Source: Actinomadura sp. NAK00032 (lineage in GTDB: Bacteria > Actinomycetota > Actinomycetes > Streptosporangiales > Streptosporangiaceae). From it: a stretch of 64,000 bases of DNA. The notes beneath the pieces were generated by a model. That model ran no database searches. It was not told the origin of the DNA and saw only the letters and a program-made list of their open reading frames with translations. The DNA is taken from assembly GCF_013364275.1 (NCBI RefSeq), contig NZ_CP054932.1, forward strand, positions 4,216,001 through 4,280,000. Direction: 5' to 3'. Below are positions 45,304-52,965 of this stretch, piece after piece. How positions within the stretch are numbered: the first letter of the stretch is position 1; every line of letters starts with the position of its first letter. A program made the position numbers and the translations under genes.

Positions 45304-45621
45304 CTATCGCCTTCACCGAAGGGAGGAGTGCAATGGCTCCTTTCCGACGGTAGGCGCCCCGCCCGGCGCGGGCGCCACCGGGGCGGCCGGGCGGCCCGGC
45401 GGCCGCGCGCCCCGGTGGCCACATCGGGCCGGAGAGGTTTCGCGGCGCCGCGCCCCTCCCGGCGGCCGCCGGGACGGGCATCAGGAACGCGGCAACGGAA
45501 CGGACCGTCGCCGCGCGTGCACGGCACCGGACGCACCCGCCCGGCGAATGGCCGGATCCGGCCATGACACGCACTTAACGGACGCGGTCGAATTGCTGTG
45601 GAAAACCGTCCCGGCGGGGTT
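45304..45621. other. Intergenic region without a recognised gene
   Basis: About 318 nt between two minus-strand genes. A plus-strand GGGAGGAG followed by a six-codon frame (MAPFRR) is present at about 45322-45352 but leads to no gene, so I do not call it. Dyads of GC-only sequence occur around 45360-45420. Nothing else is seen. Confidence 0.5.
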
Positions 45622-46251
45622 TCAGCCGGCGGGGTCCCGCCACATGAGCCAGACCGGCGGGCAGCCCCGCCCGGGCAGCGCCAGCTCCCGGGTCACCCGG
45701 AACCCGAACCGCTCGTAGTAGGGGACGTTGCTCTCCTTGGAGCTCTCCAGGTAGGCGGGGGCGCCCGCCGCGTCGCACCGGTCGAGCCTGGACCGCAGCA
45801 GCGCGCCGCCGAGGCCGCCGCCCTGCGCGGGCGGGTCGGTGCCGAGCACCGCCAGGTACCAGTGCGGCTCCCGCGGGTGGTGCCGCTCGATCGCGCCGAG
45901 GGTGCGCAGCGTCGCCGGCACGCGGGTGCCGAGGATGCGCAGCAGCGGCACCGCCTGCGCCGCCTGCAGCCGCGGCGGCACCCGCCAGTGGCCGGGCGGG
46001 TCCCACAGCGCGGCGGCCTCCGTGGCGCCGCCGCGCCCGGTGGCCTCGGTGGCCTCGTGCCGCAGGTGGACCCGCCGCAGCAGGACCTCGAACAGGCCGG
46101 TGAGCCGGCGCACCCGGGAGGCGTCGTCGGGCAGCAGCCAGCGCCAGACCGGGTCGTCGTCGAAGGCGCGCCCGAGCAGGGCGGAGACCGCCGCGGCGTC
46201 GGACGCGCCGGCCGTGCGGACGAGCGGGGACGGCTGGGACGGGGACGTCAT
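45622..46251 (-). CDS. GNAT-family N-acetyltransferase
   Basis: 209 residues. The GNAT acetyl-CoA-binding motif A is visible as HWYLAVLGTDPPAQGGGLGG, then ALLRSRLDRCDAAGAPAYLE (with 'QGGGLGGALL' in the Q/RxxGxG/A position). C-terminal NVPYYERFGFRVTREL is the classic motif B. A central segment HRATEATGRGGATEAAALWDPP-like may shape the acceptor pocket. This layout resembles aminoglycoside- or puromycin-type acetyltransferases of streptomycetes but the acceptor cannot be predicted. Minus strand, single gene. Confidence 0.85.
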   Translation of the reverse strand: MTSPSQPSPLVRTAGASDAAAVSALLGRAFDDDPVWRWLLPDDASRVRRLTGLFEVLLRRVHLRHEATEATGRGGATEAAALWDPPGHWRVPPRLQAAQAVPLLRILGTRVPATLRTLGAIERHHPREPHWYLAVLGTDPPAQGGGLGGALLRSRLDRCDAAGAPAYLESSKESNVPYYERFGFRVTRELALPGRGCPPVWLMWRDPAG

Positions 46252-46306
46252 GGGCGCGGCCTCCTGTGGGGGACGCGCCGATCCTCACCGGCGCCGCGCC
46301 GCCGCG

Positions 46307-46744
46307 TCAAGGACAGCGGTCCCCGCGCATCGCGGCGAGCTCCTCCAGGACGAGGGAGGTCCCCACCCCCACCAGCCAGAAGTCCTTGGCGAGCGCGATG
46401 CCCTGCTGGGTGGGGCGGATGCCGCCCTCCTCCCGCATGCCCGGCAGCCGCAGGTAGAGGCCGGTCAGCCCGGCGGCGAACGCGGTCAGCGCCGCGCCCG
46501 CGACCAGCGAGGGCACGAACGGCGCGATCAGCGCGGAGCCGAGGGCCATCTCGGCCCGGCTGAGGTTGCGGGTGAAGTCCCGCGCGTCCTGCGACTCCAG
46601 GAACGGGTAGGCGGCCTTCGCCATGCCGTGGGTCTGTTCGGCCGACTCGTCCAGGGCCTTGTGCTTCGACAGCCCCGAGTTCAGCACGAACGCCCCAACG
46701 GCCAAGCGGACCGGCATCTGGTGAGCACGAGCAAAGAGACGCAT
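46307..46744 (-). CDS. DoxX-like membrane protein
   Basis: 145 residues, three to four spans. MRLFARAHQMPVRLAVGAFV and LNSGLSKHKALDESAEQTHG at the N-terminus, then LSRAEMALGSALIAPFVPSL and GIALAKDFWLVGVGTSLVLE. The overall pattern (N-terminal 'G..F..SG..K', short loops) is DoxX/DoxD-like, as in many actinobacterial membrane proteins of unknown role. No partner gene is apparent. Confidence in the family is moderate. Confidence 0.6.
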   Translation of the reverse strand: MRLFARAHQMPVRLAVGAFVLNSGLSKHKALDESAEQTHGMAKAAYPFLESQDARDFTRNLSRAEMALGSALIAPFVPSLVAGAALTAFAAGLTGLYLRLPGMREEGGIRPTQQGIALAKDFWLVGVGTSLVLEELAAMRGDRCP

Positions 46745-46848
46745 CGTTCCCCATCACGGTCGGGAGAGTCCGGGCGCAGGGCATCATTCCCGCCGTCGGC
46801 CCGCTACACCTGGGCCCGGGTCAAGTCTCGGCCTGCCCCCGCCAGGGG

Positions 46849-47796
46849 CTACGCGCGCAGGTACACCCGGATCGCGGTGCCGCCGGGGCCGGTGTGCACG
46901 CGGACGAGGTCGGCGAGGTGGTGGACCAGCAGGATGCCCCGGCCGCCGTGCGGGCTCATGTGCGCCGGGCGGCGCCCGGCCAGCGGATCGGTGATCGTCC
47001 CGGCGTCGCGGACCTCGCAGACGACCTGCCCGTCCTCGGCCCAGAACCGGGCGGTGCCGGACCCGCCGCCGTGCAGGCAGGAGTTCGCGGCCAGCTCGCT
47101 CACGGCGAGCTCCATGTCGCCCACGGCGTCGGCGCCGAGGCCGAGGCGGGCGGCCCAGTGGCAGGCGAACTCGCGGACGCGGGGGAGCGCGTCGAGGTCG
47201 AAGCTCATCGCGACGGCGCCGGCCGGCTCCGGCAGCGGCCGGTTGTAGGAGCGGATGACGCGGTGGGGCGCGTAGTCCTCGCTCACGTGCTCGCCGTGCC
47301 GGTCGATCAGCACGGGGTGGGTGGCGCGGGCGTCGGTGAGCGCGACCTCGTCCAGCCCGGCGGTGTCGTAGGGGCACAGGATCGACACGCCGCGCCCCGC
47401 GAAGGCCAGGTTGATCAGCGCCTCGTGCTGCGCGCAGGCGGGGTACTCGGTGGCGGTCCGGCCCGGCCAGACCGGCTCGCCGATGATCCGCACCCGCACG
47501 CCGTGGTGCCGGTCGGCGAAGTCGCGCAGGACGCCGGGGATGATCCGCCCGGGGTTGCGCCCCGCCTCGGCCATGTCCAGCCAGGTGACCTCGCGGGCGG
47601 CCGGGCCGAGCGCGCCGCGCAGCAGCTCCAGGCGGCGGCCGGGGACCGCGACCGCGACCGGCTCCCCGGCCGCGCGCCCCGCCCGGACGAACGGGACGGT
47701 GCCGGCGAGGTACTCCTCGTCGTCGCGGTAGAAGAGGGCGGGATGGACGAAGTGGCCCTGCGGCATCACGCCCGGTCCGCCGGGCCTGAGGCTCAT
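46849..47796 (-). CDS. MEDS-domain anti-sigma-type regulator with HATPase
   Basis: 315 residues. N-terminal ~165 residues match the MEDS sensory domain (HFVHPALFYRDDEEYLAGTV; FVRAGRAAGEPVAVAVPGRR; CAQHEALINLAFAGRGVSIL, then CPYD). The C-terminal ~130 are a GHKL/HATPase_c of the RsbW type: MELAVSELAANSCLHGGG carries the N-box and HMSPHGGRGILLVHHLADLV the G-region. Such proteins phosphorylate or sequester anti-anti-sigma factors. A palindrome resembling the DasR operator lies 113-128 nt upstream. No sigma factor gene is in the window. Confidence 0.85.
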   Translation of the reverse strand: MSLRPGGPGVMPQGHFVHPALFYRDDEEYLAGTVPFVRAGRAAGEPVAVAVPGRRLELLRGALGPAAREVTWLDMAEAGRNPGRIIPGVLRDFADRHHGVRVRIIGEPVWPGRTATEYPACAQHEALINLAFAGRGVSILCPYDTAGLDEVALTDARATHPVLIDRHGEHVSEDYAPHRVIRSYNRPLPEPAGAVAMSFDLDALPRVREFACHWAARLGLGADAVGDMELAVSELAANSCLHGGGSGTARFWAEDGQVVCEVRDAGTITDPLAGRRPAHMSPHGGRGILLVHHLADLVRVHTGPGGTAIRVYLRA

Positions 47797-47908
47797 CGTG
47801 CGGTCGCTCCGTCCGAGGTCGCTGCGGTCGCCTGCATCCGGTCGAGGTTACGCGGTCGCGGGCGGCCGTGCGAGGCGGCCCGCATCCCCGTTCCGGCGGC
47901 CGGCGGCG

Positions 47909-47924
47909 ACTGGTCCAGACCAGT
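47909..47924. promoter_or_regulatory. DasR-like (dre) palindrome upstream of the MEDS-HATPase gene
   Basis: ACTGGTCCAGACCAGT is a perfect 16-bp inverted repeat. The published Streptomyces dre consensus is ACTGGTCTAGACCACT, so this site differs in two bases (C for T in the centre, G for C near the end). It lies between the stop of the YbdK-like gene and the start of the MEDS-HATPase gene, both minus strand. Confidence 0.5.
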
Positions 47925-47983
47925 TGGTACCCGGCCCCGACCGGGGGAAACGGGCCAAATACGTAAAATCCGGCCGGATCGGG

Positions 47984-49087
47984 TTACTCGCCGCGGGTCA
48001 CCGGGTCCGGCAGCAGCGCCGCGTCGACGACGTCGGACAGCCGGCCGCGCCTGCGGTAGGCGGCGCGCTGGCGCTCGGCGCCCGTCCCGCCGGTGAGCAG
48101 CCGCCGGACGCCGGCGGTGACGAAGCCGAGGTCGCCCGCGGCGCTCAGCGCGGGCAGCGCGTGCGCCAGCAGGTCGCCGGCCAGCTCCCGCTGGCCGGCG
48201 GCGCGGCCCGTGCGCACGTCCAGGCCCCGGCCCGCCAGCCCGTCCCGCGCGGCCAGCCAGTAGGCCGCGCGCAGCAGCTCCTGCGGCGGGTCGGGCGCGG
48301 GCTCGCCGGCGGCCACCGCGCGCGAGGCCTCCCGCACCAGCGCCCGGATCAGCGCGGCGAGCACCGCCGCGTCGGCGGCGGTCGGCGCGACGTCGGCGAG
48401 CCGCACCTCCACGGTCGGCAGCCGCGCCGACGGCCGGACGTCCCAGAAGATCGTCCCGGTGTCCATCAGGGCGCCGCAGCCGAGCAGCGTCCCGACGAGG
48501 TCGTCGTAGTGGGCGGCGGACGCGAAGTACGGCGGCGGGCCCGCCACCGGCCAGCGGGCCCAGGCCAGCGCCCGCCAGCACGCGTGGCCGGTGTCGCGCC
48601 CGGCCCAGTACGGGGAGTTCGCGGCGAGCGCGAGCAGCGTCGGCAGCCACGGCCGCAGGTGGTTGCCGACCTGGACGGCGTGCTCGCGGTCGGGCATCTC
48701 GACGTGGACGTGGCAGGAGCAGATGCTCTGCTCGTCGTCCAGCCCCCGGTAGACGGCCAGGCTCTCGGCGTAGCGGGCGCCGGCGCCGATCGGCGCCGGG
48801 ACCACCTCGCCCAGCACCGGCGTCCCGGTGGCGGCGAGCCGCACGCCCTCGGCCGCCGCGGCCGCCGCCATCGCGGCCCGCATCGCGCGGATCTGCTCGC
48901 GGAGCTTGTCCAGGTCGTCGCACGGCGAGGTCTTGGCCTCGGCGAGGAACGCCACCAGCTCGGTGGAGGCGCGCTCGCCCAGGGCCGCGCCGGCCCGCCG
49001 CACGACGGCGGGGGCACGGGGGACGACCTCCCGGGACACGGGATCGACGACGAAGTACTCTTCCTCGATACCGAACCGCAGGGCCAT
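47984..49087 (-). CDS. Carboxylate-amine ligase, YbdK/GCS2 family
   Basis: 367 residues. N-terminal MALRFGIEEEYFVVDPVSRE has the IEEEY metal/ATP motif of glutamate-cysteine ligase type 2 proteins. Further motifs: CSCHVHVEMPDREHAVQVGN and MDTGTIFWDVRPSARLPTVE, then VRLADVAPTAADA. YbdK of E. coli has weak gamma-glutamylcysteine synthetase activity. Actinomycetes make mycothiol, so a different amine acceptor is likely. Single gene; the stop is followed by the dre-like palindrome. Confidence 0.85.
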   Translation of the reverse strand: MALRFGIEEEYFVVDPVSREVVPRAPAVVRRAGAALGERASTELVAFLAEAKTSPCDDLDKLREQIRAMRAAMAAAAAAEGVRLAATGTPVLGEVVPAPIGAGARYAESLAVYRGLDDEQSICSCHVHVEMPDREHAVQVGNHLRPWLPTLLALAANSPYWAGRDTGHACWRALAWARWPVAGPPPYFASAAHYDDLVGTLLGCGALMDTGTIFWDVRPSARLPTVEVRLADVAPTAADAAVLAALIRALVREASRAVAAGEPAPDPPQELLRAAYWLAARDGLAGRGLDVRTGRAAGQRELAGDLLAHALPALSAAGDLGFVTAGVRRLLTGGTGAERQRAAYRRRGRLSDVVDAALLPDPVTRGE

Positions 49088-49267
49088 CCACCACCTCGGT
49101 CTCGGGGCCAGGCGGCCGCACTCACTTCGACCGTACGTGGCCGCCGCCGGGCCCGCATCTGGCGGACAGACCGTAATCCGGGCGGAAACGGATCTTCTTG
49201 ACCTTGTTTTGACCCTGCGCGGCGGGCGGGGAGTAAGGCGCGGGAGAGCGGAGGGCGGCGGCCCGGG

Positions 49268-49459
49268 CTAGCGGCCCGGGCCGGCGTCGACGAAGTACAT
49301 CGCCAGCGCGACGATGTGCGTCACCACGACCACGCCCAAGCTGAAGAAGAACAGCATCTTGGCGGGGCCGTGCGGGAAGACCGCCCCGTGCTTCAGTTCG
49401 CCGCGCTCACGCTGACGCTGCGCGATCCGCTCCTCGATGGGAGGGCGACCGAACGCCAT
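49268..49459 (-). CDS. Small membrane protein, one span
   Basis: 63 residues from the ATG at 49459 with GAGGG upstream. The first 35 residues are hydrophilic (FGRPPIEERIAQRQRERGEL); a single span follows (MLFFFSLGVVVVTHIVALAM). Begins 11 nt after the stop of the other small membrane gene, so the pair forms an operon. The family is not recognised. Confidence 0.6.
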   Translation of the reverse strand: MAFGRPPIEERIAQRQRERGELKHGAVFPHGPAKMLFFFSLGVVVVTHIVALAMYFVDAGPGR

Positions 49460-49470
49460 GGCCGCCCTCG

Positions 49471-49680
49471 CTACTGCCGGGGGTCGTCGACGATGACGTC
49501 GGTCATGATGTCGACGGCCAGCGCGACGATGCCGCCGACGACGGCGATCGCGGCGCCCGCGCCGAACACGATCCAGTCGGGGCCCAGGGTGATGCCGACA
49601 CCGCCGACGACGAAACCGACGAAGATGATGACCACGGCGACCCAGGACTTCGGGCGCCCGGCGTGGCTGCCAGTCGACAT
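49471..49680 (-). CDS. Small two-span membrane protein, HGxxPAAW-like
   Basis: 69 residues from the ATG at 49680; upstream in-frame codons lack a good binding site. It opens STGSHAGRPKSWVAVVIIFV, recalling the actinobacterial HGxxPAAW small membrane family. Two spans (residues ~12-30 and ~38-60; VVIIFVGFVVGGVGITLG; WIVFGAGAAIAVVGGIVALA) and a terminal DVIVDDPRQ. Role unknown. Confidence 0.55.
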   Translation of the reverse strand: MSTGSHAGRPKSWVAVVIIFVGFVVGGVGITLGPDWIVFGAGAAIAVVGGIVALAVDIMTDVIVDDPRQ

Positions 49681-49813
49681 GCGTTGGTTCCTCTGCAAGG
49701 TTCTGGAGGGGCGGTACGTGCCCGAACTCTAGCAACGCCCCTAGCCACAGGGCCTTCCGGGGTACCCCGTAGATCACCTCCGGGCCGCGCCGGGGCGCCG
49801 GCAGGGTGACGGA

Positions 49814-50992
49814 TCAGACGAACGCTCCCATTCCGGTCGCCGCGCGGCCGACGATCAGCGTGTTGATCTCCCGGGTGCCCTCGTAGGAGTACAGCGCCTC
49901 GGCATCGGCGACGAAGCGGCCGATGCCGTAGTCGAGGACGATCCCGTTGCCCGCCATCAACTCGCGCGCCCAGCCGACGGCCTCCCGCATCCGGGTGGTG
50001 CAGTACGCCTTGGCGAGGGCCGAGTGCTCGTCGCGGTACCGGCCGGCGTCCTGGAGCTGCGCCAGCCGCACCACCATGCCGAGGCAGGCGGTGGCGTTCC
50101 CCAGCATCCGGACGAGCAGGTCCTGGACGAGCTGGAACCGGGCGATCGGCCGGCCGAACTGCTCGCGCCGCACCGCGTAGTCGCGGGCGATCTCGTAGGC
50201 GGCGAGCATCACCCCGACGGCCTGCCACGCGACGCCGCTGCGGGTCCGGCGCAGGATCGCGGCGGTGTCCTTGAAGGTGCCGGCGCCCGCGAGCCGGTCG
50301 GACTCGGGGACGCGGCAGTCCGCCAGCACGATGTCGGCGTTCTGCACCGTCCGCAGCGCGATCTTGTTGCGGATCGGGGTGGCGGTGAACCCCGGCGTCC
50401 CCTTGGCGACGACGAACCCCTTCACCTGGTCGTCCGCCACGTCGCGCGCCCACACGACGGTGTGGTCGGCGAACGTGGCGTTGCCGATCCAGCGCTTGGC
50501 GCCGTTCAGCACCCAGTGGTCGCCGTCGCGGCGGGCCGTGGTGCGCAGCCCGAGCGCGACGTCCGACCCGCCCTCCGGCTCGGTGAGCGCGAACGCGCCG
50601 ATCTTCTCCATCCGCCCCATCGCCGGCAGCCACCGCTCGCGCTGCTCGGGGGAGCCGCAGCGGCCGATGCTGCCCATCGCGAGCCCGGTGTGGACGCCGA
50701 AGAACGTCGCCATGGACGGGTCCACCCGCGCCATGTCCATCGCGAGGAAGCCGGTCAGCAGGCTGCTCGGCTTCTCCCCGGGGCACTCGTCGTGGGCGAG
50801 CCCGGCGACGCCGAGCTCGCCGTACTGGGGGATCAGGTCGAACGGGAACTCCGCCCGCGCCCAGCAGTCGTCGGCGATCGGCGCGACCTTGGCCTCCAGG
50901 AAGGCGCGCACCCGCCCGACGATCTCCTGCTCGCGCTCGTCGAGGAGTTCCTGCATGTGGTAGAGGTCACCGGGGAGAGAATCCAAGCTCAT
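49814..50992 (-). CDS. Acyl-CoA dehydrogenase, glutaryl-CoA-dehydrogenase-like
   Basis: 392 residues. Flavin- and substrate-binding blocks: GAFALTEPEGGSDVALGLRT (residues ~128-147), WVLNGAKRWIGNATFADHTV and the catalytic-loop region LYSYEGTREINTLIVGRAAT near the C-terminus. The YEGT.(D/E)I..L..GR ending, with Glu in YEGT as base, is characteristic of the glutaryl-CoA dehydrogenase branch. It oxidises (and in GCDH decarboxylates) an acyl-CoA, passing electrons to ETF. It is divergent from the methylmalonyl-CoA mutase genes across a 149-nt region, so a shared role in propionate, lysine or aromatic acid catabolism is plausible. Confidence 0.88.
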   Translation of the reverse strand: MSLDSLPGDLYHMQELLDEREQEIVGRVRAFLEAKVAPIADDCWARAEFPFDLIPQYGELGVAGLAHDECPGEKPSSLLTGFLAMDMARVDPSMATFFGVHTGLAMGSIGRCGSPEQRERWLPAMGRMEKIGAFALTEPEGGSDVALGLRTTARRDGDHWVLNGAKRWIGNATFADHTVVWARDVADDQVKGFVVAKGTPGFTATPIRNKIALRTVQNADIVLADCRVPESDRLAGAGTFKDTAAILRRTRSGVAWQAVGVMLAAYEIARDYAVRREQFGRPIARFQLVQDLLVRMLGNATACLGMVVRLAQLQDAGRYRDEHSALAKAYCTTRMREAVGWARELMAGNGIVLDYGIGRFVADAEALYSYEGTREINTLIVGRAATGMGAFV

Positions 50993-51040
50993 GACGCCCC
51001 TCTTCCCGGCCCCCGGGCCGCTAACCGGGGCCCGGGGGCG

Positions 51041-51056
51041 GGCCCGTGCACGGGCC
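51041..51056. repeat. 16-bp perfect palindrome in the divergent promoter region
   Basis: GGCCCGTGCACGGGCC lies between the acyl-CoA dehydrogenase (start 50992) and mutase small-subunit (start 51142) genes, next to other GC-only dyads. It could be an operator or a hairpin; there is no match to a known site. Confidence 0.3.
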
Positions 51057-51141
51057 GCCGGAACCCCGGGACCGTCCCCGGGTACTGGTCAGCGGGACCC
51101 GCTTCAGAGCCCCGTTCGGTCGCTCACCTACGATTTCCGGC

Positions 51142-52965
51142 ATGACGGTGCCGCCTGAGGAACTCGAACTGGCCGCCGCCTTCCCCCCGGCCGAGCGCGA
51201 CCGGTGGCGGGAGATGGTGAAGGGGGTGCTGCGCAAGTCCGGCGCGGCGACCGACGACACCCCCCTGGAGGCGATCGAGGGTCTGCTGACCCGCGAGTCG
51301 TACGACGGGGTGCCGGTCGCGGCGCTCTACACCCGTGCCGACGCCCCGCCGGGACGCCCCGGCCTCGCCCCGTACGTCCGCGAGGTGCGGCCCGATGGCG
51401 AGGGCATCGCGGGCTGGGACGTCCGGCAGCGGCACGCGCACCCCGACGCCGCCGCCACCCGCGAGGCGGTCCTCGCCGACCTGGAGAACGGCGCCACGTC
51501 GGTCTGGCTGCGGCTCGGCGACGGCGGCCTGCCCGTCGCGTCCCTCCCCGACGCCCTGCGCGGCGTCCTGCTCGACCTCGCGCCCGTGGTGCTGGACGCG
51601 GGGGCGGCGGCCGCGGAGGCGGCCGGCGCGTTCCTGGCCCTGGCCGCCGAGCGCGGCAACGCGGCCGAGGTGTCCGGCGGTCTCGGCGCCGACCCGCTCG
51701 GCCTCCAGGCCCGCACCGGCGCCGCGGGATCGCTGGAGGAGGCCGCGGCGCTGGCCGTCCGGTGCGCCCGGGAGTTCCCGAAGCTCCGCGCGATCACCGT
51801 GGACGCCACCCCCCACCACGACGCCGGCGGCGCCGACGCCGAGGAGCTCGGCGCGGCCGTCGCCGCCGGAGTCGCCTACCTGCGCGCCCTGACCGGCGCC
51901 GGGCTGAGCGTGGACGAGGCGTTCGGGCAGCTGGAGTTCCGCCTCGCCGTCAACGCCGACCAGTTCTCCTCGATCGCCAAGCTGCGTGCGATGCGCCGGC
52001 TGTGGGCGCGGGTCGCCGAGGTCAGCGGCGCCGCCGACGGGACGGCCGCGCGGATCCACGCGGTCACCTCGGCGGCGATGATGACGCGCCGCGACCCGTG
52101 GGTGAACATGCTCCGCACCACCATCGCGGCGTTCGCGGCCGGCGTCGGCGGCGCCGACGCGGTCACCGTCCAGCCGTTCGACGCCCGCCTCGGGCTGCCC
52201 GACGACTTCGCCCGCCGCATCGCCCGCAACACCCAGACCCTCCTGCTGGAGGAGTCGAGCCTCGCCCGCGTCGTCGACCCGGCCGGCGGGTCCTGGTACG
52301 CCGAGAGCCTCACCGAGGGCCTCGCCCAGGCCGCCTGGACCTGGTTCACCGAGATCGAGAAGGCCGGCGGTCTCGGCGCCGCGCTGGAGTCCGGGCTCGT
52401 CGCCGGCCGGCTCGCCGCGACGTGGGAGCGGCGCCGCGCCGACATCGCCCGGCGCAAGGCCCCGCTCACCGGCGTCAGCGAGTTCCCCAACCTCGCCGAG
52501 GCGCTGCCCGAGCGCGAACCCGCCCCGGCCCAGCCGGGCGGCGGCCTCCCGGTGGTGGCCTACGCGCAGGACTTCGAGGCGCTCCGCGACCGCTCCGACG
52601 CCCACGCCGAGGCCGCCGGCGCCCGGCCCAAGGTGTTCCTGGCGACGCTCGGGCCCATCGCCGTCCACACGGCGCGCGCGTCGTTCGCCGCCAACCTGTT
52701 CCAGGCGGGCGGGATCGAGACGGTCACCGGCGCGCCCGAGGAGTTCGGGGCGTCCGGCGCCGCCGTCGCCTGCCTGTGCTCCAGCGACAAGGTCTACGCC
52801 GACCAGGCCGCGGACGCCGCGCGGATCCTGCGCGACGCGGGCGCGGTGAAGGTCTGGCTCGCGGGTAAGGGAACCTACGAGGGGGTCGACGCCCGCGTGT
52901 ACGCCGGATGCGACGCGATCGGGGTCCTGGAGACCACCCTCCACGATCTGGGAGTGAACGAATGA
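51142..52965 (+). CDS. mutA: Methylmalonyl-CoA mutase small subunit
   Basis: 607 residues from the ATG at 51142, the first sensible start after the divergent region. Matches the non-catalytic subunit of heterodimeric mutase: PYVREVRPDGEGIAGWDVRQ (cf. catalytic-subunit 'YPWTIRQ' region), FRLAVNADQFSSIAKLRAMR and AVTSAAMMTRRDPWVNMLRT. The C-terminal B12-like fold is present but lacks the DxHxxG cobalamin motif (FLATLGPIAVHTARASFAAN), as expected for MutA. It pairs with MutB, which overlaps it by 4 nt. Confidence 0.93.
   Translation: MTVPPEELELAAAFPPAERDRWREMVKGVLRKSGAATDDTPLEAIEGLLTRESYDGVPVAALYTRADAPPGRPGLAPYVREVRPDGEGIAGWDVRQRHAHPDAAATREAVLADLENGATSVWLRLGDGGLPVASLPDALRGVLLDLAPVVLDAGAAAAEAAGAFLALAAERGNAAEVSGGLGADPLGLQARTGAAGSLEEAAALAVRCAREFPKLRAITVDATPHHDAGGADAEELGAAVAAGVAYLRALTGAGLSVDEAFGQLEFRLAVNADQFSSIAKLRAMRRLWARVAEVSGAADGTAARIHAVTSAAMMTRRDPWVNMLRTTIAAFAAGVGGADAVTVQPFDARLGLPDDFARRIARNTQTLLLEESSLARVVDPAGGSWYAESLTEGLAQAAWTWFTEIEKAGGLGAALESGLVAGRLAATWERRRADIARRKAPLTGVSEFPNLAEALPEREPAPAQPGGGLPVVAYAQDFEALRDRSDAHAEAAGARPKVFLATLGPIAVHTARASFAANLFQAGGIETVTGAPEEFGASGAAVACLCSSDKVYADQAADAARILRDAGAVKVWLAGKGTYEGVDARVYAGCDAIGVLETTLHDLGVNE

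Noticed and set aside
45322..45352. Six-codon frame with a strong ribosome binding site (possible leader peptide)
   Set aside because: It is on the plus strand between two minus-strand genes and leads to no downstream plus-strand gene.
51041..51056. GGCCCGTGCACGGGCC as a known regulator's operator
   Set aside because: It matches no operator I can name; in this GC-rich divergent region it may simply be hairpin-forming sequence, so it is listed only as a repeat.
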